Shown here piece by piece: positions 7,137 to 16,556 of a stretch of 64,000 nucleotides of DNA. The stretch comes from Calothrix sp. HK-06 (GTDB lineage Bacteria > Cyanobacteriota > Cyanobacteriia > Cyanobacteriales > Nostocaceae), in assembly GCF_001904745.1 (NCBI RefSeq), contig NZ_MRCD01000018.1, positions 1-64,000 on the forward strand, in the 5' to 3' direction. Made by a program: the position numbers and the translations under genes. Below the pieces are notes generated by a model. That model made no database searches. It worked only from the letters and a program-made list of their open reading frames with translations, and was not told the origin of the DNA. The stretch's first letter is position 1, and the number at the start of each line of letters is the position of its first letter.

Positions 7137-9515
7137 ATGGTTACCAGTCAACAACAATTAAGACATGCGCGTCTTGAAGACAAAAAAGAATTTGCAAAGA
7201 TAATAAGTGAAATATATAATGGAAAGAAAGAAGCTGCAATTACTGATATTTCTACTGAAATAGAAGATATTTTAAAAAGTGAAACTAAAAAGAGTAATAA
7301 AACACCAATACCAACTAGCGTTAGTGAAACTACTATACGTGATTTTTTAGACCCAAATAAAGTTCATTCTTGTAAGTTAAAGAATGCAAAGTTAATTGTA
7401 AAGGCAGTAAAATCATTATTCAATTTAGATATTCAATTACAAACAATCGAAGCCCCAGATAACAGGATAAAAATAATTTATAATTTACCACCGATAACTA
7501 GGGAGTTAATCGGTCGGAAGAAAGAGATGGAGCAGTTGAAAAGTTTCATTCAAGACCCAAATACTCAACATATTGAAGTTTCTGGTATAGGAGGTATTGG
7601 TAAAACTGCCTTTGTATTAAAAGTTGCACATGAACTTATTGAAAAAGAAAGTAATCTGTTTAATACAATTATTTTTACTACGGCTAGACAAAAATACCAG
7701 TTTGAAGATGGAGCTATGGGAGGGCAGATTGGGGTAGATGATAGCTTAAAAGATATTATTTATACAATTATTTCCCAATTGAAATTACAAGTAAAACTTG
7801 GCTCTAGATTAGTTGATAAAGTAAACGATGTTATCAAACATATTGAAGCTCAAAAACTGCTATTAATAATTGATAATGCTGAAGTATTAAAACAAGAAGA
7901 AAGAGCATTAATTCGTGGATTTATAAGTCAAATACCTAATGGTAATAAAGTTGTTGTAACAAGTAGAGAAAAAAATACTTTATTTTTTAGCTCCGAAATA
8001 TCTAAGTTCTTGGATTTAGAGCAACTAAATAAAAAAGATAGCATTGATTTGATTAAAAAAAGACTTACAAAAAAAATTGAATGTAAAAAACTGCTAAACA
8101 TCTATGATAAATTTGGAGGAATTCCTTTTGCTCTACAAAACATTATTGGACAAATAAATATTGATGCAATTGAAGTTGACGAATTAATTAATGAAGTTAT
8201 TTACGAAGATATTGTAAAGTACTGTTTTGAAAAATCAATAGAATTGACCCGCTATCGACCAGCTATAAGATTACTAGTAGGACTATCAATTTTTTCACAG
8301 AAAGTTAGAGCGGAAACATTATTTAATATATTTGTTATGGAACGTGAATTAACAGCAAATCAAGCAAAAGTTGAAATGAACTATCTAAATCGCCTCTGCT
8401 TAATTGAGAAATATGAAAAAGGTAAAACTTTCAATTATAAGTCGCTATCATTAATTAGAGAGTATATTTTGAATGAGATAGAATTTAAAGAACTTCGAGA
8501 AGAATTGGAAGAGAAACGTTATAATTACTATCTTAACTATTGTAAAGAATGGGGTGGTGAAGATTGGGAAAACCAACAATTTGATTATGTGAAACTTGAC
8601 AAAGAATGGAATAATATTAAGGAAACACTTAGTTGGTGTTTAAAGTATGAACCCAATGATTATTTAAATCGCGTATTTCCGTTGTGGGTTAACGTTAATA
8701 GTTTTGCCAACATATTTGGCTATCTCGATACTCGTGTAGATCAACTCAATAATTTACTTATAGCTTTAGAGCAAACAAGCAGTATCAGTCAAAGTGATGT
8801 AGAAGTAAAAAACGAGCAAAAATGTCTAATTTTATTATCACTTGCTTGGATACGTATTATTAAAGGTGGAGAAGATGACCTTGAATCAGCAGAAAGAAAA
8901 TTAAGAGAAGCAAAAAGCTTAGTCGATATGCATCATCAAAATAATTTTTCTTTACATACTAGAGTGCTTATGCATTACACTTATTACCATTTTAGGAAAG
9001 GCGAATGGAGTGATGCACAAAATTCTTTAGATGAATTAATTGATTTTACAGAAGACAACGGAAATGATATTCTCAAATGGGAAAAAACTCGCCGTGAAAT
9101 TTACTATATATATCTCCAAGCAGAAATTATTTATTCACAAACTGAAAAATCAAAAACTCAAATTGAAAACGCAAAAGAAAAGTTTAATCAAGCTTTTGAA
9201 AAAGCTAATGATCATTCATGGAAAAGACTTTCAACATATGCGCTAAAAGGTCTTGCTTTAATAGCAATTGATAACAAAAATTTTGACGAAGCAGAGCAAT
9301 TATTAGAGCAAGGCTTAAAAGATGCCGCAGAAATTAAGGATAAACGTCAAATTGGATTATATCAAGCTTCATTTGCAAAGCTTTTTCGTCAACAAGGTAA
9401 GAATCAACAAGCCATAAGACGTGCGCGTATTGCAATTTTACTACTCAAACCATTAGGGTTGAGAGAGACAAGTGAACTGGAAAGATTAAAAGAATCTTGG
9501 GAATTGGAGTCTTAA
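7137..9515 (+). CDS. STAND/NB-ARC-type NTPase with C-terminal helical repeats (NLR-like)
   Basis: This 792-aa protein has the layout of a signal-transduction ATPase. It has an N-terminal helical region of about 110 aa, then a nucleotide-binding module with P-loop GIGGIGKTA (about 150-158), Walker B LLLIIDNA (about 241-248), an NB-ARC-like sensor VVVTSRE and a GGIPFAL (GLPL-like) motif. A winged-helix region follows, then about 300 aa of TPR-like helical repeats. Such proteins in bacteria often act as defence sensors that oligomerise on ligand binding. The N-terminal effector could not be identified. It is very AT-rich and free of GGCGCC, unlike the adjacent hsdR, which suggests recent acquisition. 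It converges on the dynamin-like gene. Confidence 0.8.
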   Translation: MVTSQQQLRHARLEDKKEFAKIISEIYNGKKEAAITDISTEIEDILKSETKKSNKTPIPTSVSETTIRDFLDPNKVHSCKLKNAKLIVKAVKSLFNLDIQLQTIEAPDNRIKIIYNLPPITRELIGRKKEMEQLKSFIQDPNTQHIEVSGIGGIGKTAFVLKVAHELIEKESNLFNTIIFTTARQKYQFEDGAMGGQIGVDDSLKDIIYTIISQLKLQVKLGSRLVDKVNDVIKHIEAQKLLLIIDNAEVLKQEERALIRGFISQIPNGNKVVVTSREKNTLFFSSEISKFLDLEQLNKKDSIDLIKKRLTKKIECKKLLNIYDKFGGIPFALQNIIGQINIDAIEVDELINEVIYEDIVKYCFEKSIELTRYRPAIRLLVGLSIFSQKVRAETLFNIFVMERELTANQAKVEMNYLNRLCLIEKYEKGKTFNYKSLSLIREYILNEIEFKELREELEEKRYNYYLNYCKEWGGEDWENQQFDYVKLDKEWNNIKETLSWCLKYEPNDYLNRVFPLWVNVNSFANIFGYLDTRVDQLNNLLIALEQTSSISQSDVEVKNEQKCLILLSLAWIRIIKGGEDDLESAERKLREAKSLVDMHHQNNFSLHTRVLMHYTYYHFRKGEWSDAQNSLDELIDFTEDNGNDILKWEKTRREIYYIYLQAEIIYSQTEKSKTQIENAKEKFNQAFEKANDHSWKRLSTYALKGLALIAIDNKNFDEAEQLLEQGLKDAAEIKDKRQIGLYQASFAKLFRQQGKNQQAIRRARIAILLLKPLGLRETSELERLKESWELES

Positions 9516-9596
9516 CCAATAAAACTTATTTTTAATCTGGGCGCGAAAAAATACAGCGTCCAAACGTTTAACGCACAGACGCTATATTAATTGCTG

Positions 9597-11720
9597 CTAC
9601 AGTGTTGGAGTGAAAATTTCTATTTTCTCTTCCAATTCAGAAACGTATTGATTAATATGAGAAATAAACTCGTCAAGCTTGACACAGTTACTCAAAGCAA
9701 CTTTTTGCTGCGTAAGAGTTTCAGTAACAAGATATTCAAGTTCTACTGATTTTTGCTGAATTAATATCTCAGTGTTCTGAATGTACTTGTAAATTGATTG
9801 TAAAGATTTTAGATAAGCCGCACGGACATCTTCCTTAAATTGGTTGCCGTCATTACAAAGGATTTGCACAATACGGTCGTACCCTTGGCGATAGTCAATA
9901 TAGTAAACAGAACGTTGTTTATCAACAACGCGGTCAACAACTCTAGGTTCACGTTTAGTATATGGTTTAACTTCTTCAACATTTTCACCCCAACCTAAGA
10001 TACTGTCCAATGGATTTCCTAAAACTGGTCGTCTTCTTGTTGTTCTAATAAATTCGGTTACTTCCACATACTCAATGACTTGATGTACCTCTGTATAGTG
10101 TTCAGTTTCTTCCGATATTGGTAGAGTAGGCTGTGGCAGTTTTGGATTTGGAACCGTCGGTAGATTCACAACTAAAGGCTGGGACGAAAATCCATCATCA
10201 CTTGAAATTGCTTCTAGTTCCTTGCCTTTATTCAATAGGAACTGGGTCAGTTTTTCAAGCTTAGGCTGGATGTCAGTTATACTATGAGTAAAAATACTTT
10301 TAGATGTATCAAGATAAATTGACTGACAAGTTGTTAAACTTACCTGCCAGCGGTCATAAGCTTGATTTTTATCTTGGAAACGCTCTCGATTGTTCTGCAA
10401 GCAAGAACTTAATAAAGATTTGGTAGCATTAATTACTTCCGAAGCATCAGAATAGGCATGGTTAGTTAGCCATTGTAAAACAGCATCCGTTTCTCTTCGC
10501 ATGGATGCTAGGTTATCTTTGAGCTTGCGCTCTTTTTGATGGCAGCGGTCAGCTTCTGCTTTTAGCTTTTCGGCATTAGCGGACTGATGAAGTCGTTCCT
10601 CCTTAAGACTAGTATGGAGGTCAGATGCTGCATTTTTTATATTGATTAATTGGTCTAAGGTTTGAAATACATGAGCATTAGAAAGTGTTGACGACAAATA
10701 ACTTTCTATTTGTTGAATACCGCTATTTGCTAACGCCACTGGTGCTGTTTGACTGGCAGGAGGAATTAGTTTCGTTCCATCTTGATTTGCAATTGCGTAC
10801 TTGGGAGCAATACGAGTTTGATATTCCTCCAAATACTCATCAGAAGCATTGTTGTTCAGAACTTCTTTTGCCAAAAGAGCTTCCAGCGCGCTAACTGCGA
10901 AGACTAATGGTTTCTCAAAGCCAAAAGTCTCTAAATCATTTTTTAGCTGATTGAGAGTTACTTCTAAGGAAGGGTCGATAGGGTTGCGCTGGTCGATTTT
11001 AGTTACAATAAAAGCCAGATTACGGTATTGGGTACGCTTTAATAACTCACCTTTTTTTTCCTGTAATTCTGAGAAGATTTTTTTATAACCGCCTTGTTTG
11101 AGGATTGTATAGTTTAAAACTATCAGTACTATGCTAGCTTCAACAAGTATTTGAAGTGTTTTTTGGTCAAATGTGTCGGTGTCTACGTTAGAACTTGACC
11201 ATTCTTCCAGCCCTTGCGTGTCCAGAAACTGGACTGGTAGATCAAGTTCCTTTAGTGCTTCTATTTCTGTGTAAAGTTCCCAATGATTAACTGATGTATT
11301 TGGAGACTCGCGTAATTCCCTGATTCTATTCAAGAAAACGTTATAAATATCGCTACCTTCTCCCAGAACATTTGTATTGCCATTTTTCGCATATTCCACA
11401 AGAACTGGTGGGTGCTTCAATGATTGGTTTGTAACATTAATGACTCCTAGGGTACAAGCTGCGTTTTCACTGGGTAAAAGGCGTTTACCAATCAAGGCGT
11501 TTGCAAGGGTTGACTTACCTGCCTTCAACAACCCGATGAAGGCTATTCCATAAGATAACTTCCCTAACTTATTCTTAACAGACTTAATTTGCCTCTGACT
11601 ACTCTGTGCTGCATTTTTGACCCTTTGCGATGAAATACTGCTATCAAGACACATCTTGATTAAAGCTAAACCTCTATCAGCCTGCTCAGAAATTTGTTCC
11701 GTTTGAATTAAATGAGTCAT
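9597..11720 (-). CDS. Dynamin-like GTPase
   Basis: This 707-aa protein has the large GTPase domain of bacterial dynamin-like proteins: G1 GLLKAGKST (residues 63-71), a G2-region threonine in ACTLG, G3 DTQGLEEW and G4 TKID. Long coiled-coil segments follow (about 360-480), then a Pro-rich region and more helices. I saw no transmembrane anchor. Bacterial dynamins bind and remodel membrane, and some take part in anti-phage defence. It is divergent from the small hydrophobic gene at 11896, and the shared promoter region holds three 10-bp repeats. No GGCGCC occurs in the gene. Its membrane role is inferred from family only. Confidence 0.8.
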   Translation of the reverse strand: MTHLIQTEQISEQADRGLALIKMCLDSSISSQRVKNAAQSSQRQIKSVKNKLGKLSYGIAFIGLLKAGKSTLANALIGKRLLPSENAACTLGVINVTNQSLKHPPVLVEYAKNGNTNVLGEGSDIYNVFLNRIRELRESPNTSVNHWELYTEIEALKELDLPVQFLDTQGLEEWSSSNVDTDTFDQKTLQILVEASIVLIVLNYTILKQGGYKKIFSELQEKKGELLKRTQYRNLAFIVTKIDQRNPIDPSLEVTLNQLKNDLETFGFEKPLVFAVSALEALLAKEVLNNNASDEYLEEYQTRIAPKYAIANQDGTKLIPPASQTAPVALANSGIQQIESYLSSTLSNAHVFQTLDQLINIKNAASDLHTSLKEERLHQSANAEKLKAEADRCHQKERKLKDNLASMRRETDAVLQWLTNHAYSDASEVINATKSLLSSCLQNNRERFQDKNQAYDRWQVSLTTCQSIYLDTSKSIFTHSITDIQPKLEKLTQFLLNKGKELEAISSDDGFSSQPLVVNLPTVPNPKLPQPTLPISEETEHYTEVHQVIEYVEVTEFIRTTRRRPVLGNPLDSILGWGENVEEVKPYTKREPRVVDRVVDKQRSVYYIDYRQGYDRIVQILCNDGNQFKEDVRAAYLKSLQSIYKYIQNTEILIQQKSVELEYLVTETLTQQKVALSNCVKLDEFISHINQYVSELEEKIEIFTPTL

Positions 11721-11780
11721 GGCGACCTGTCCATAAAAATAAGTTTTGACAGAATCATCCTATTTCTTTTTATCTGGACT

Positions 11781-11813
11781 ATCACACGCCGTTACACGCC
11801 CGTACACGCCCGT
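11781..11813. promoter_or_regulatory. Three 10-bp direct repeats in a divergent promoter
   Basis: The unit ACACGCC recurs three times at exactly 10-bp spacing (centred near 11787, 11797 and 11807) between the dynamin-like gene and the small protein gene at 11896. Spacing of one helical turn is typical of a cooperative regulator-binding site. Confidence 0.45.
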
Positions 11814-11895
11814 ATATGACCGCTGGTATCGTCCAGGCTTGACGTCTTAACGTATGTTTATACACATCGAGTTTGGACTCAAGGAGAAAACAAAA

Positions 11896-12099
11896 ATGGA
11901 TATTTCTAATATTGACCCAACAACAAAAAAGGGCCGCGACAACTTACTAGAAACTTCTGCTGTTGCTGCTGCAATTACTCCAATTCTCCCACCACCAGCC
12001 GCTGCTATTACAGGCACTGTTGCTGCTGGTGCTGCGAGTGTTGCTGTTGTTGGTGAGGCTGTTTCCGAAGCCGGTAAATTCCTCAAGAAACTATTCTGA
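11896..12099 (+). CDS. 67-aa Ala/Gly-rich hydrophobic small protein
   Basis: The start ATG (MDISNIDPTTKKG) is chosen because AAGGAGAAAA lies 6-15 nt upstream; an in-frame upstream ATG gives a poorer start. A hydrophobic segment rich in Ala, Val and Pro (about residues 24-55) is followed by a basic tail ending KFLKKLF. It could insert in membrane, like small toxins or holin-like proteins. It is followed by a second hydrophobic small protein at 12246. No family was recognised. Confidence 0.6.
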   Translation: MDISNIDPTTKKGRDNLLETSAVAAAITPILPPPAAAITGTVAAGAASVAVVGEAVSEAGKFLKKLF

Positions 12100-12245
12100 T
12101 ATCAACCGTTACGTTTGCTTTTACCTTGTAACCATAAAGGCTAAAGGAAGCAAATTTGATATAAACCTTGTCTCAACCTCCAACAAGAGGTGAGACAAAA
12201 AACAATAACATCTCTGTTACATAATTATAAGCTAGGAAATTGAGC

Positions 12246-12587
12246 ATGAGTGATTTACAAAAAGCTGGAGCTGCTGTAGGGACTGTCGCTGCCGTAGCCG
12301 GTACTGGTTTGGCTACAGGTACTATTTCTATTGCTACTGGTGCTTCTGCCGTAGCTGGTACAAGTGGCACGCTTTTGGCAATCGCCGTAGGCCCCAGCGC
12401 CACTGCAACAGGGTCTGTAGCTATTGCGGCAGGTGTCGGCGCCACTGCATCAGGCACAATATATGGTCTCGCAGTTGCAAGTCTTGCTCCAGTAGCGTTA
12501 CCTATCCTGGGAGTTATTGGAATTATTGCTGGTACAGCTTATGCTGCTAATTATTTTGAAGCAAAAGGTCAGGGCGAACGCACCTAA
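12246..12587 (+). CDS. 113-aa Gly/Ala-rich membrane-active-like protein
   Basis: The ATG at 12246 (MSDLQKAGAAVG) is preceded by GGAAA. Almost the whole protein is small and hydrophobic residues with many GxxxG and ATG/ATA-type repeats, ending with a charged tail (YFEAKGQGERT). The composition suggests a membrane-inserted or pore-forming protein, or a glycine-zipper protein. It follows the 67-aa hydrophobic protein and precedes the LRAT and GTPase genes in the same direction, so a joint function is plausible. It has one GGCGCC near 12438. Confidence 0.6.
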   Translation: MSDLQKAGAAVGTVAAVAGTGLATGTISIATGASAVAGTSGTLLAIAVGPSATATGSVAIAAGVGATASGTIYGLAVASLAPVALPILGVIGIIAGTAYAANYFEAKGQGERT

Positions 12588-13056
12588 ATAAAAACGTCCA
12601 ATCGCATAGGCAAGGGATTCAGGGGATGTAGGAGAAATTACCACGCATGGTCAAGCTTGGAGAATAGTACACATTTATTGTCCCCAGATTCAAAAATAGG
12701 CTTCCCCCGCTCTCTTCGGGGGTTAGTTCTTATCAACCATTACTATTACCTACCAATTTCTCCCCCTTCAACATCCTCCCCGTAGCTTCCAGCAAAGCTT
12801 CCTCCAAATAAGGTGCGCGTAAAGTACCCAAGCCACGCCAGCTATGAACGCAAGGATTAAATAAGGGTACTTCCTCACCTGACTCTAAATCGATTGCAGT
12901 GAGTGCAATTGTTGGTGGCGCCTTGTTTGCAGTTGCTTATTTCGGCCGTGAAAAATCTCGGTAAAACTCTAACTTCACCCCTGTTTCTTAATCTATCTCT
13001 TGTGGCTAGTGCGGTTTCAGGGTCTAATAACTTAATTTTACAATTGAAAAAAGCTT
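12588..13056. other. Intergenic region with an HNH-gene remnant
   Basis: Apart from the HNH fragment (separate entry), this stretch holds a short hairpin-like CCCCGCTCTCTTCGGGGG near 12705-12722 and no intact gene. Confidence 0.4.
12828..12904 (-). pseudogene. Remnant of an HNH endonuclease gene
   Basis: On the minus strand this segment matches the C-terminal middle of the HNH gene at 16115-16555 almost base for base, corresponding to residues TAIDLESGEEVTLFNPR. The similarity stops next to a GGCGCC at about 12918. It is a fragment only, with no HNH motif left. Confidence 0.6.
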
Positions 13057-13569
13057 ATGGCATCGAAATTTTGGCAAGATTTCAATAACATTCTCGAAAC
13101 TGTTGTTCCTGGTTATAGCCTTGTAGAGAGCGTAGTTGATAATTATATTAGGGATACAGCTTCCCCAATTCCAGGCTCCATCCTCTATTGTTCTTTGTTT
13201 GGTGCAGAGCATACAGGTATCTATATAGGTGATGGGCAAATTGTAGAATTGCAAGGAAAGCTTAGTAATAATAGTGGTGCTATTCGGGTCACTAATAAAG
13301 AAGGATTTATAAGTGGTACAAATGCAATAACGATATATGTTGCGTGTCGCGGAGATGGTAGCAACCCAATTGGTTCGGACGTAGTAGCTCAAAGAGCCAA
13401 AGAAGCTATAGGACAGAAAAAGAACTACCACTTGTTAAAGAACAACTGTCATATGTTCACTTCAGGTTGTATCACTGGCAATTTCAACAATAGTGATAAT
13501 TTGTTTATAGACCTCAAAAACACTATTAGACGAAATTATGGTGAATTTAATTGGAGAGCTTGGTCTTAA
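13057..13569 (+). CDS. LRAT/NlpC-P60-fold protein
   Basis: This 170-aa protein has the permuted papain-like fold of lecithin:retinol acyltransferase relatives. The first catalytic residue is His52 in AEHTGIYIGDG, and the nucleophile is Cys131 in KNNCHMF. The second His of eukaryotic members is replaced by Glu64 (QIVEL), as in some bacterial members. Such enzymes hydrolyse or transfer acyl groups on lipids or peptides. The first 30 residues look amphipathic. It lies between small hydrophobic proteins and a membrane GTPase, which suggests action at a membrane. It has no GGCGCC. The substrate is unknown. Confidence 0.75.
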   Translation: MASKFWQDFNNILETVVPGYSLVESVVDNYIRDTASPIPGSILYCSLFGAEHTGIYIGDGQIVELQGKLSNNSGAIRVTNKEGFISGTNAITIYVACRGDGSNPIGSDVVAQRAKEAIGQKKNYHLLKNNCHMFTSGCITGNFNNSDNLFIDLKNTIRRNYGEFNWRAWS

Positions 13570-14053
13570 TAGTACCCCTTTTAAGGCGTACTAACCCTGT
13601 TAAGGTGACTGATTGAAAATTATGACCAGACCCTGACAACTTTTAGGTCTGGTCATAAAATCACAAAACACCTTGAGTTGAAAGTTTTTAAAAGTAGACG
13701 TAGGGTCAAGTTTGGAGAAAAAAGATTCGAGAGACATATATAAACTGTGTCCTAGCTAAGTATTGATATTTATTATTATGTCATGAATATTTAGAAAATA
13801 AGTACAAACATTTCGCAAAAAACTACAAACTATTTAAAGAACATTAAATAGTGTAGAAAAACCTTTTTTGGCACAGTCCTGTCATTACTAATTGTGACAG
13901 TTGATAATGTGTAATATAAGCAAATTTACAGAAATAATACTTGTATTACATTCTAAATATATCCACTGGTTTGAATTAATTTACTGATTTTAAAGATTTT
14001 CAAATTTCATTAGGTTCGACCTCAAATATTCACTTTATAAATGGGTTAAAATT
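13570..14053. other. AT-rich intergenic region upstream of the GTPase
   Basis: It contains the hairpin at 13622-13656. The rest is AT-rich with no recognisable gene. Confidence 0.4.
13622..13656. repeat. Dispersed hairpin, copy 1 (possible terminator of the LRAT gene)
   Basis: ATGACCAGACC pairs perfectly with GGTCTGGTCAT over a 13-nt loop. A related hairpin with the same arm (TGACCAGACC) and loop lies at 26576-26607 in the biosynthetic cluster. No long T run follows. Confidence 0.6.
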
Positions 14054-15337
14054 ATGCTCGTACCTGTAAATGCATGGTGGATAGGATGTACAGTTCTTAG
14101 TCTTTTGTTTGTAGCTGGAGCCGTAGCCATCTTTTCCCGGAAAAAGGAAGTGTCGAAGCTGAAAGGGGAAACATTGGCTGTTCAAAAAACAAACCAGAAG
14201 AATCGAGAACAACTTGCTGAACCCAATACCATAATTTCTACTACGGATATTCCAGGAAACTTTAATGTTCAGAACATCATTAACAAGGCTTACGAGGAAG
14301 CCTTGAGAGAACGCGGTCATGCAAACATTCTCATTGCTGGCGGCACTGGTGTGGGAAAAAGTACGCTTATCAACGCCGTTTTTCAGGGTGATTTTGCCAC
14401 TACCGGACAAGGACGACCAGTTACGCAAAACACTCGCGAAATCAAAAAACCAGGTATTCCACTCTCAATCTTTGATACTCGTGGACTGGAAATGGCAAAC
14501 TTTAACGAAACTTTCAAAGCTTTACGTCAATGTATTTCCTCACGTAAAACTACCGACCCTAACCAGCATATTCATGTTGCTTGGGTTTGTATTTCTGAAG
14601 AGTCACGCCGGGTTGAGAGCGCAGTAGAACAACTTGTCCAAATATTGCATGAGTATAATATACCTGTAATTGTCGTGATTACCAAAGCCATATCTGACCG
14701 TGACTTTAAGAATAAAGTTTTGGATATACTTCCGAGTGCTTTGAATGTTATCCGTGTTAACTCAATCGCAACAAAGTTAGACAATGGTACATTAATTGAA
14801 CCGAGCGGATTGAAAGAACTTGTAGATTTAACAATGCAGGTTATTCCAGAAGGTCAAAAATCTGCCTTCGCAGCATCGCAGAAAGTAGATTTAGAGCAAA
14901 AGAAAAACAGATGTCATAAAATTGTAGCAGGTGCTACCACGCTTGCAGCAGGAGTCGGTTTCTCACCAGTCCCATTCTCTGATTATGTACTTCTTGTACC
15001 AATCCAAGTAGGAATGCTTGCTGGAATTTCGGCAACTTTTGGATTGTCAATCGACGAGGGCTTTTTGAGTACAATTGTTGCTAGTACTATTACTGGAACA
15101 ATAGGTACCGTGACAGGAAAAACAATTGCAGCTAATCTTTTAAAATTTGTTCCAGTTATTGGCTCTACTGCTGGCGGTTTAATGCAAGCTTCTGTAGCTG
15201 TTGCAATTACTACAGCATTCGGCGAGAGTTACATTGCTACATTAGCAGCGTTGTTTGGCAATAACAACGGTAAACCTCCTACTAATCAAGAAGTGTTAGA
15301 AGCATTCCAAAAACGTAACCAATCAACTCAACATTAA
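14054..15337 (+). CDS. Era/IRG-like GTPase with N-terminal anchor and DUF697-type tail
   Basis: This 427-aa protein has an N-terminal membrane segment (about residues 6-28), a GTPase domain with G1 GGTGVGKST (about 96), G3 DTRGLE and G4 TKAI, and a hydrophobic Gly/Ala-rich C-terminal part (about 290-410, VPFSDYVLLVPIQVGMLAG) like DUF697 of YcjF-type proteins. It is probably a membrane-bound GTPase. Family members sit in defence and membrane-stress loci and resemble interferon-inducible GTPases in layout. It has no GGCGCC. The last genes of the block may act together at the membrane (inference). Confidence 0.75.
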   Translation: MLVPVNAWWIGCTVLSLLFVAGAVAIFSRKKEVSKLKGETLAVQKTNQKNREQLAEPNTIISTTDIPGNFNVQNIINKAYEEALRERGHANILIAGGTGVGKSTLINAVFQGDFATTGQGRPVTQNTREIKKPGIPLSIFDTRGLEMANFNETFKALRQCISSRKTTDPNQHIHVAWVCISEESRRVESAVEQLVQILHEYNIPVIVVITKAISDRDFKNKVLDILPSALNVIRVNSIATKLDNGTLIEPSGLKELVDLTMQVIPEGQKSAFAASQKVDLEQKKNRCHKIVAGATTLAAGVGFSPVPFSDYVLLVPIQVGMLAGISATFGLSIDEGFLSTIVASTITGTIGTVTGKTIAANLLKFVPVIGSTAGGLMQASVAVAITTAFGESYIATLAALFGNNNGKPPTNQEVLEAFQKRNQSTQH

Positions 15338-15724
15338 AGAGGCAAGAGGCACAAGACAGAGGGCTTTATACACAACTGGAGAGGATATCGAAGCCCTCTC
15401 CACATCCACAAGCCCCAGTCCAAGTCTTGTAGAAAAATTGCAGCCAAAAAATTAATAAGTTAAACCCAGTAGAACAAAAAATAATTAATTGGCGCTTTAT
15501 TGATAACTTACCTTAAAATCAAGTACCAAAATTACTCTCAAAATAGAAGGGTAAAAAAATCAGCATTGCTCCTGTTTGCAAACGTGGTGAAAGAACTATG
15601 CGTAAATAAAAAAAATACATATAGAAGGCACTTAAGGCAAGGCTTTACTTTAACTTAAGTGCTTTTTTATAGCGACTAAAGCACCAAATATAAATTTAAA
15701 TAATCAGGCGCCTTCACACCACCA
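15338..15724. other. Intergenic region with a terminator
   Basis: Beyond the hairpin at 15628-15668, I see no gene in this stretch. It lies between the last gene of the defence-like block and a decayed gene. Confidence 0.4.
15628..15668 (+). terminator. Rho-independent terminator
   Basis: GCACTTAAG pairs with CTTAAGTGC across a 17-nt loop and is followed by six T. It lies 290 bp downstream of the GTPase gene and may end the block's transcript. Confidence 0.75.
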
Positions 15725-16074
15725 TCAATTACAATCCGCCTTGTTGCGTTTAACAGGTATACTAAACTTACTGCCATCTGTAGTAGCTTCTTTCTGCGGC
15801 GCCGCTTCCCCTTTACGTAGTGAAAGAGCTTCTGCTTTCATCTTCTTGCTAGCTTTGAAAAACGGGGCGCGCCTCTTGTAATGGCATTTGAGCAAGTGAC
15901 TCGAAGCCAAATGGATTTTTATAAGGAAGAAACTTAGCTATTATAGAGACAAAGTATGGTCGTCCCTGCTGTTCTTTTGGCGCCTTGGGATTAAATCTAA
16001 AGGGGGGTAACTTCTATATTATTTTTAGGCTTGATGATTGGTGGTAGCACCCGTTTCTCTTGATTGTCTGACAT
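15725..16074 (-). pseudogene. Small protein gene broken by two frameshifts
   Basis: Three frames join into one peptide of about 115 aa: MSDNQEKRVLPPIIKPK..., then FRFNPKAPKEQQGRPYFVS..., then FFKASKKMKAEALSLRK...NKADCN. The first shift lies in a run of six C (complement of about 16001-16006; five C restores the frame). The second lies at GGCGCGCC (15865-15873). No family was recognised. The recovered reading and the coding-like composition in each piece support a recently broken gene. Confidence 0.55.
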
Positions 16075-16114
16075 AGATTTTTTTTATTAATTATATAACA
16101 GCGAGTGGCACTTT

Positions 16115-16555
16115 TCAACTTTTAATTGGGTCGTTTGATGGTGGATGTCTCCCAATCTTGCTATCTTCGGCACGAATGTTAATGATTCTTTGACGATTAA
16201 AATCCAATGCTGTAACAGTTGCGCGTCCAATTGGAGTTAACCCAATAATTGACAAAGTATCTTTTGACCAGATAAAATGCTGGCGCCAGCTATGGACGCG
16301 AGGATTAAATAAGGTTACTTCTTCACCCGATTCTAAATCGATTGCAGTAAGTCTATCAGATTTTTGACGATTACAATGAAAACAGGCAAGTGCTAAATTT
16401 TCAATACCCCTGGCGCCATCTTTACTCAAGGTAATTACATGGTCTACGGTAAAAGTAACATATTGCCATTGTTCAGATGCATGGCAGTATTCGCATAAAT
16501 AGCAAGCACGTTCTCGAACTTGAATTTGAATTGCTTCACTAATATAACGACTCAC
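16115..16555 (-). CDS. HNH endonuclease
   Basis: This 146-aa protein has the HNH beta-beta-alpha-metal fold: a first zinc pair CEYC, the catalytic-region DHV in TVDHVITLSKDG, the Asn in GIENLALAC and a second pair CFHC. The tail FNPRVHSWRQHFIWS is typical of a cyanobacterial HNH subfamily. It starts 1 nt after the stop of the gene at 16557-16829, so the two form an operon. A homologue lies at 22060 and a fragment at 12828. The DNA target is unknown. Confidence 0.8.
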   Translation of the reverse strand: MSRYISEAIQIQVRERACYLCEYCHASEQWQYVTFTVDHVITLSKDGARGIENLALACFHCNRQKSDRLTAIDLESGEEVTLFNPRVHSWRQHFIWSKDTLSIIGLTPIGRATVTALDFNRQRIINIRAEDSKIGRHPPSNDPIKS

Positions 16556-16556
16556 C

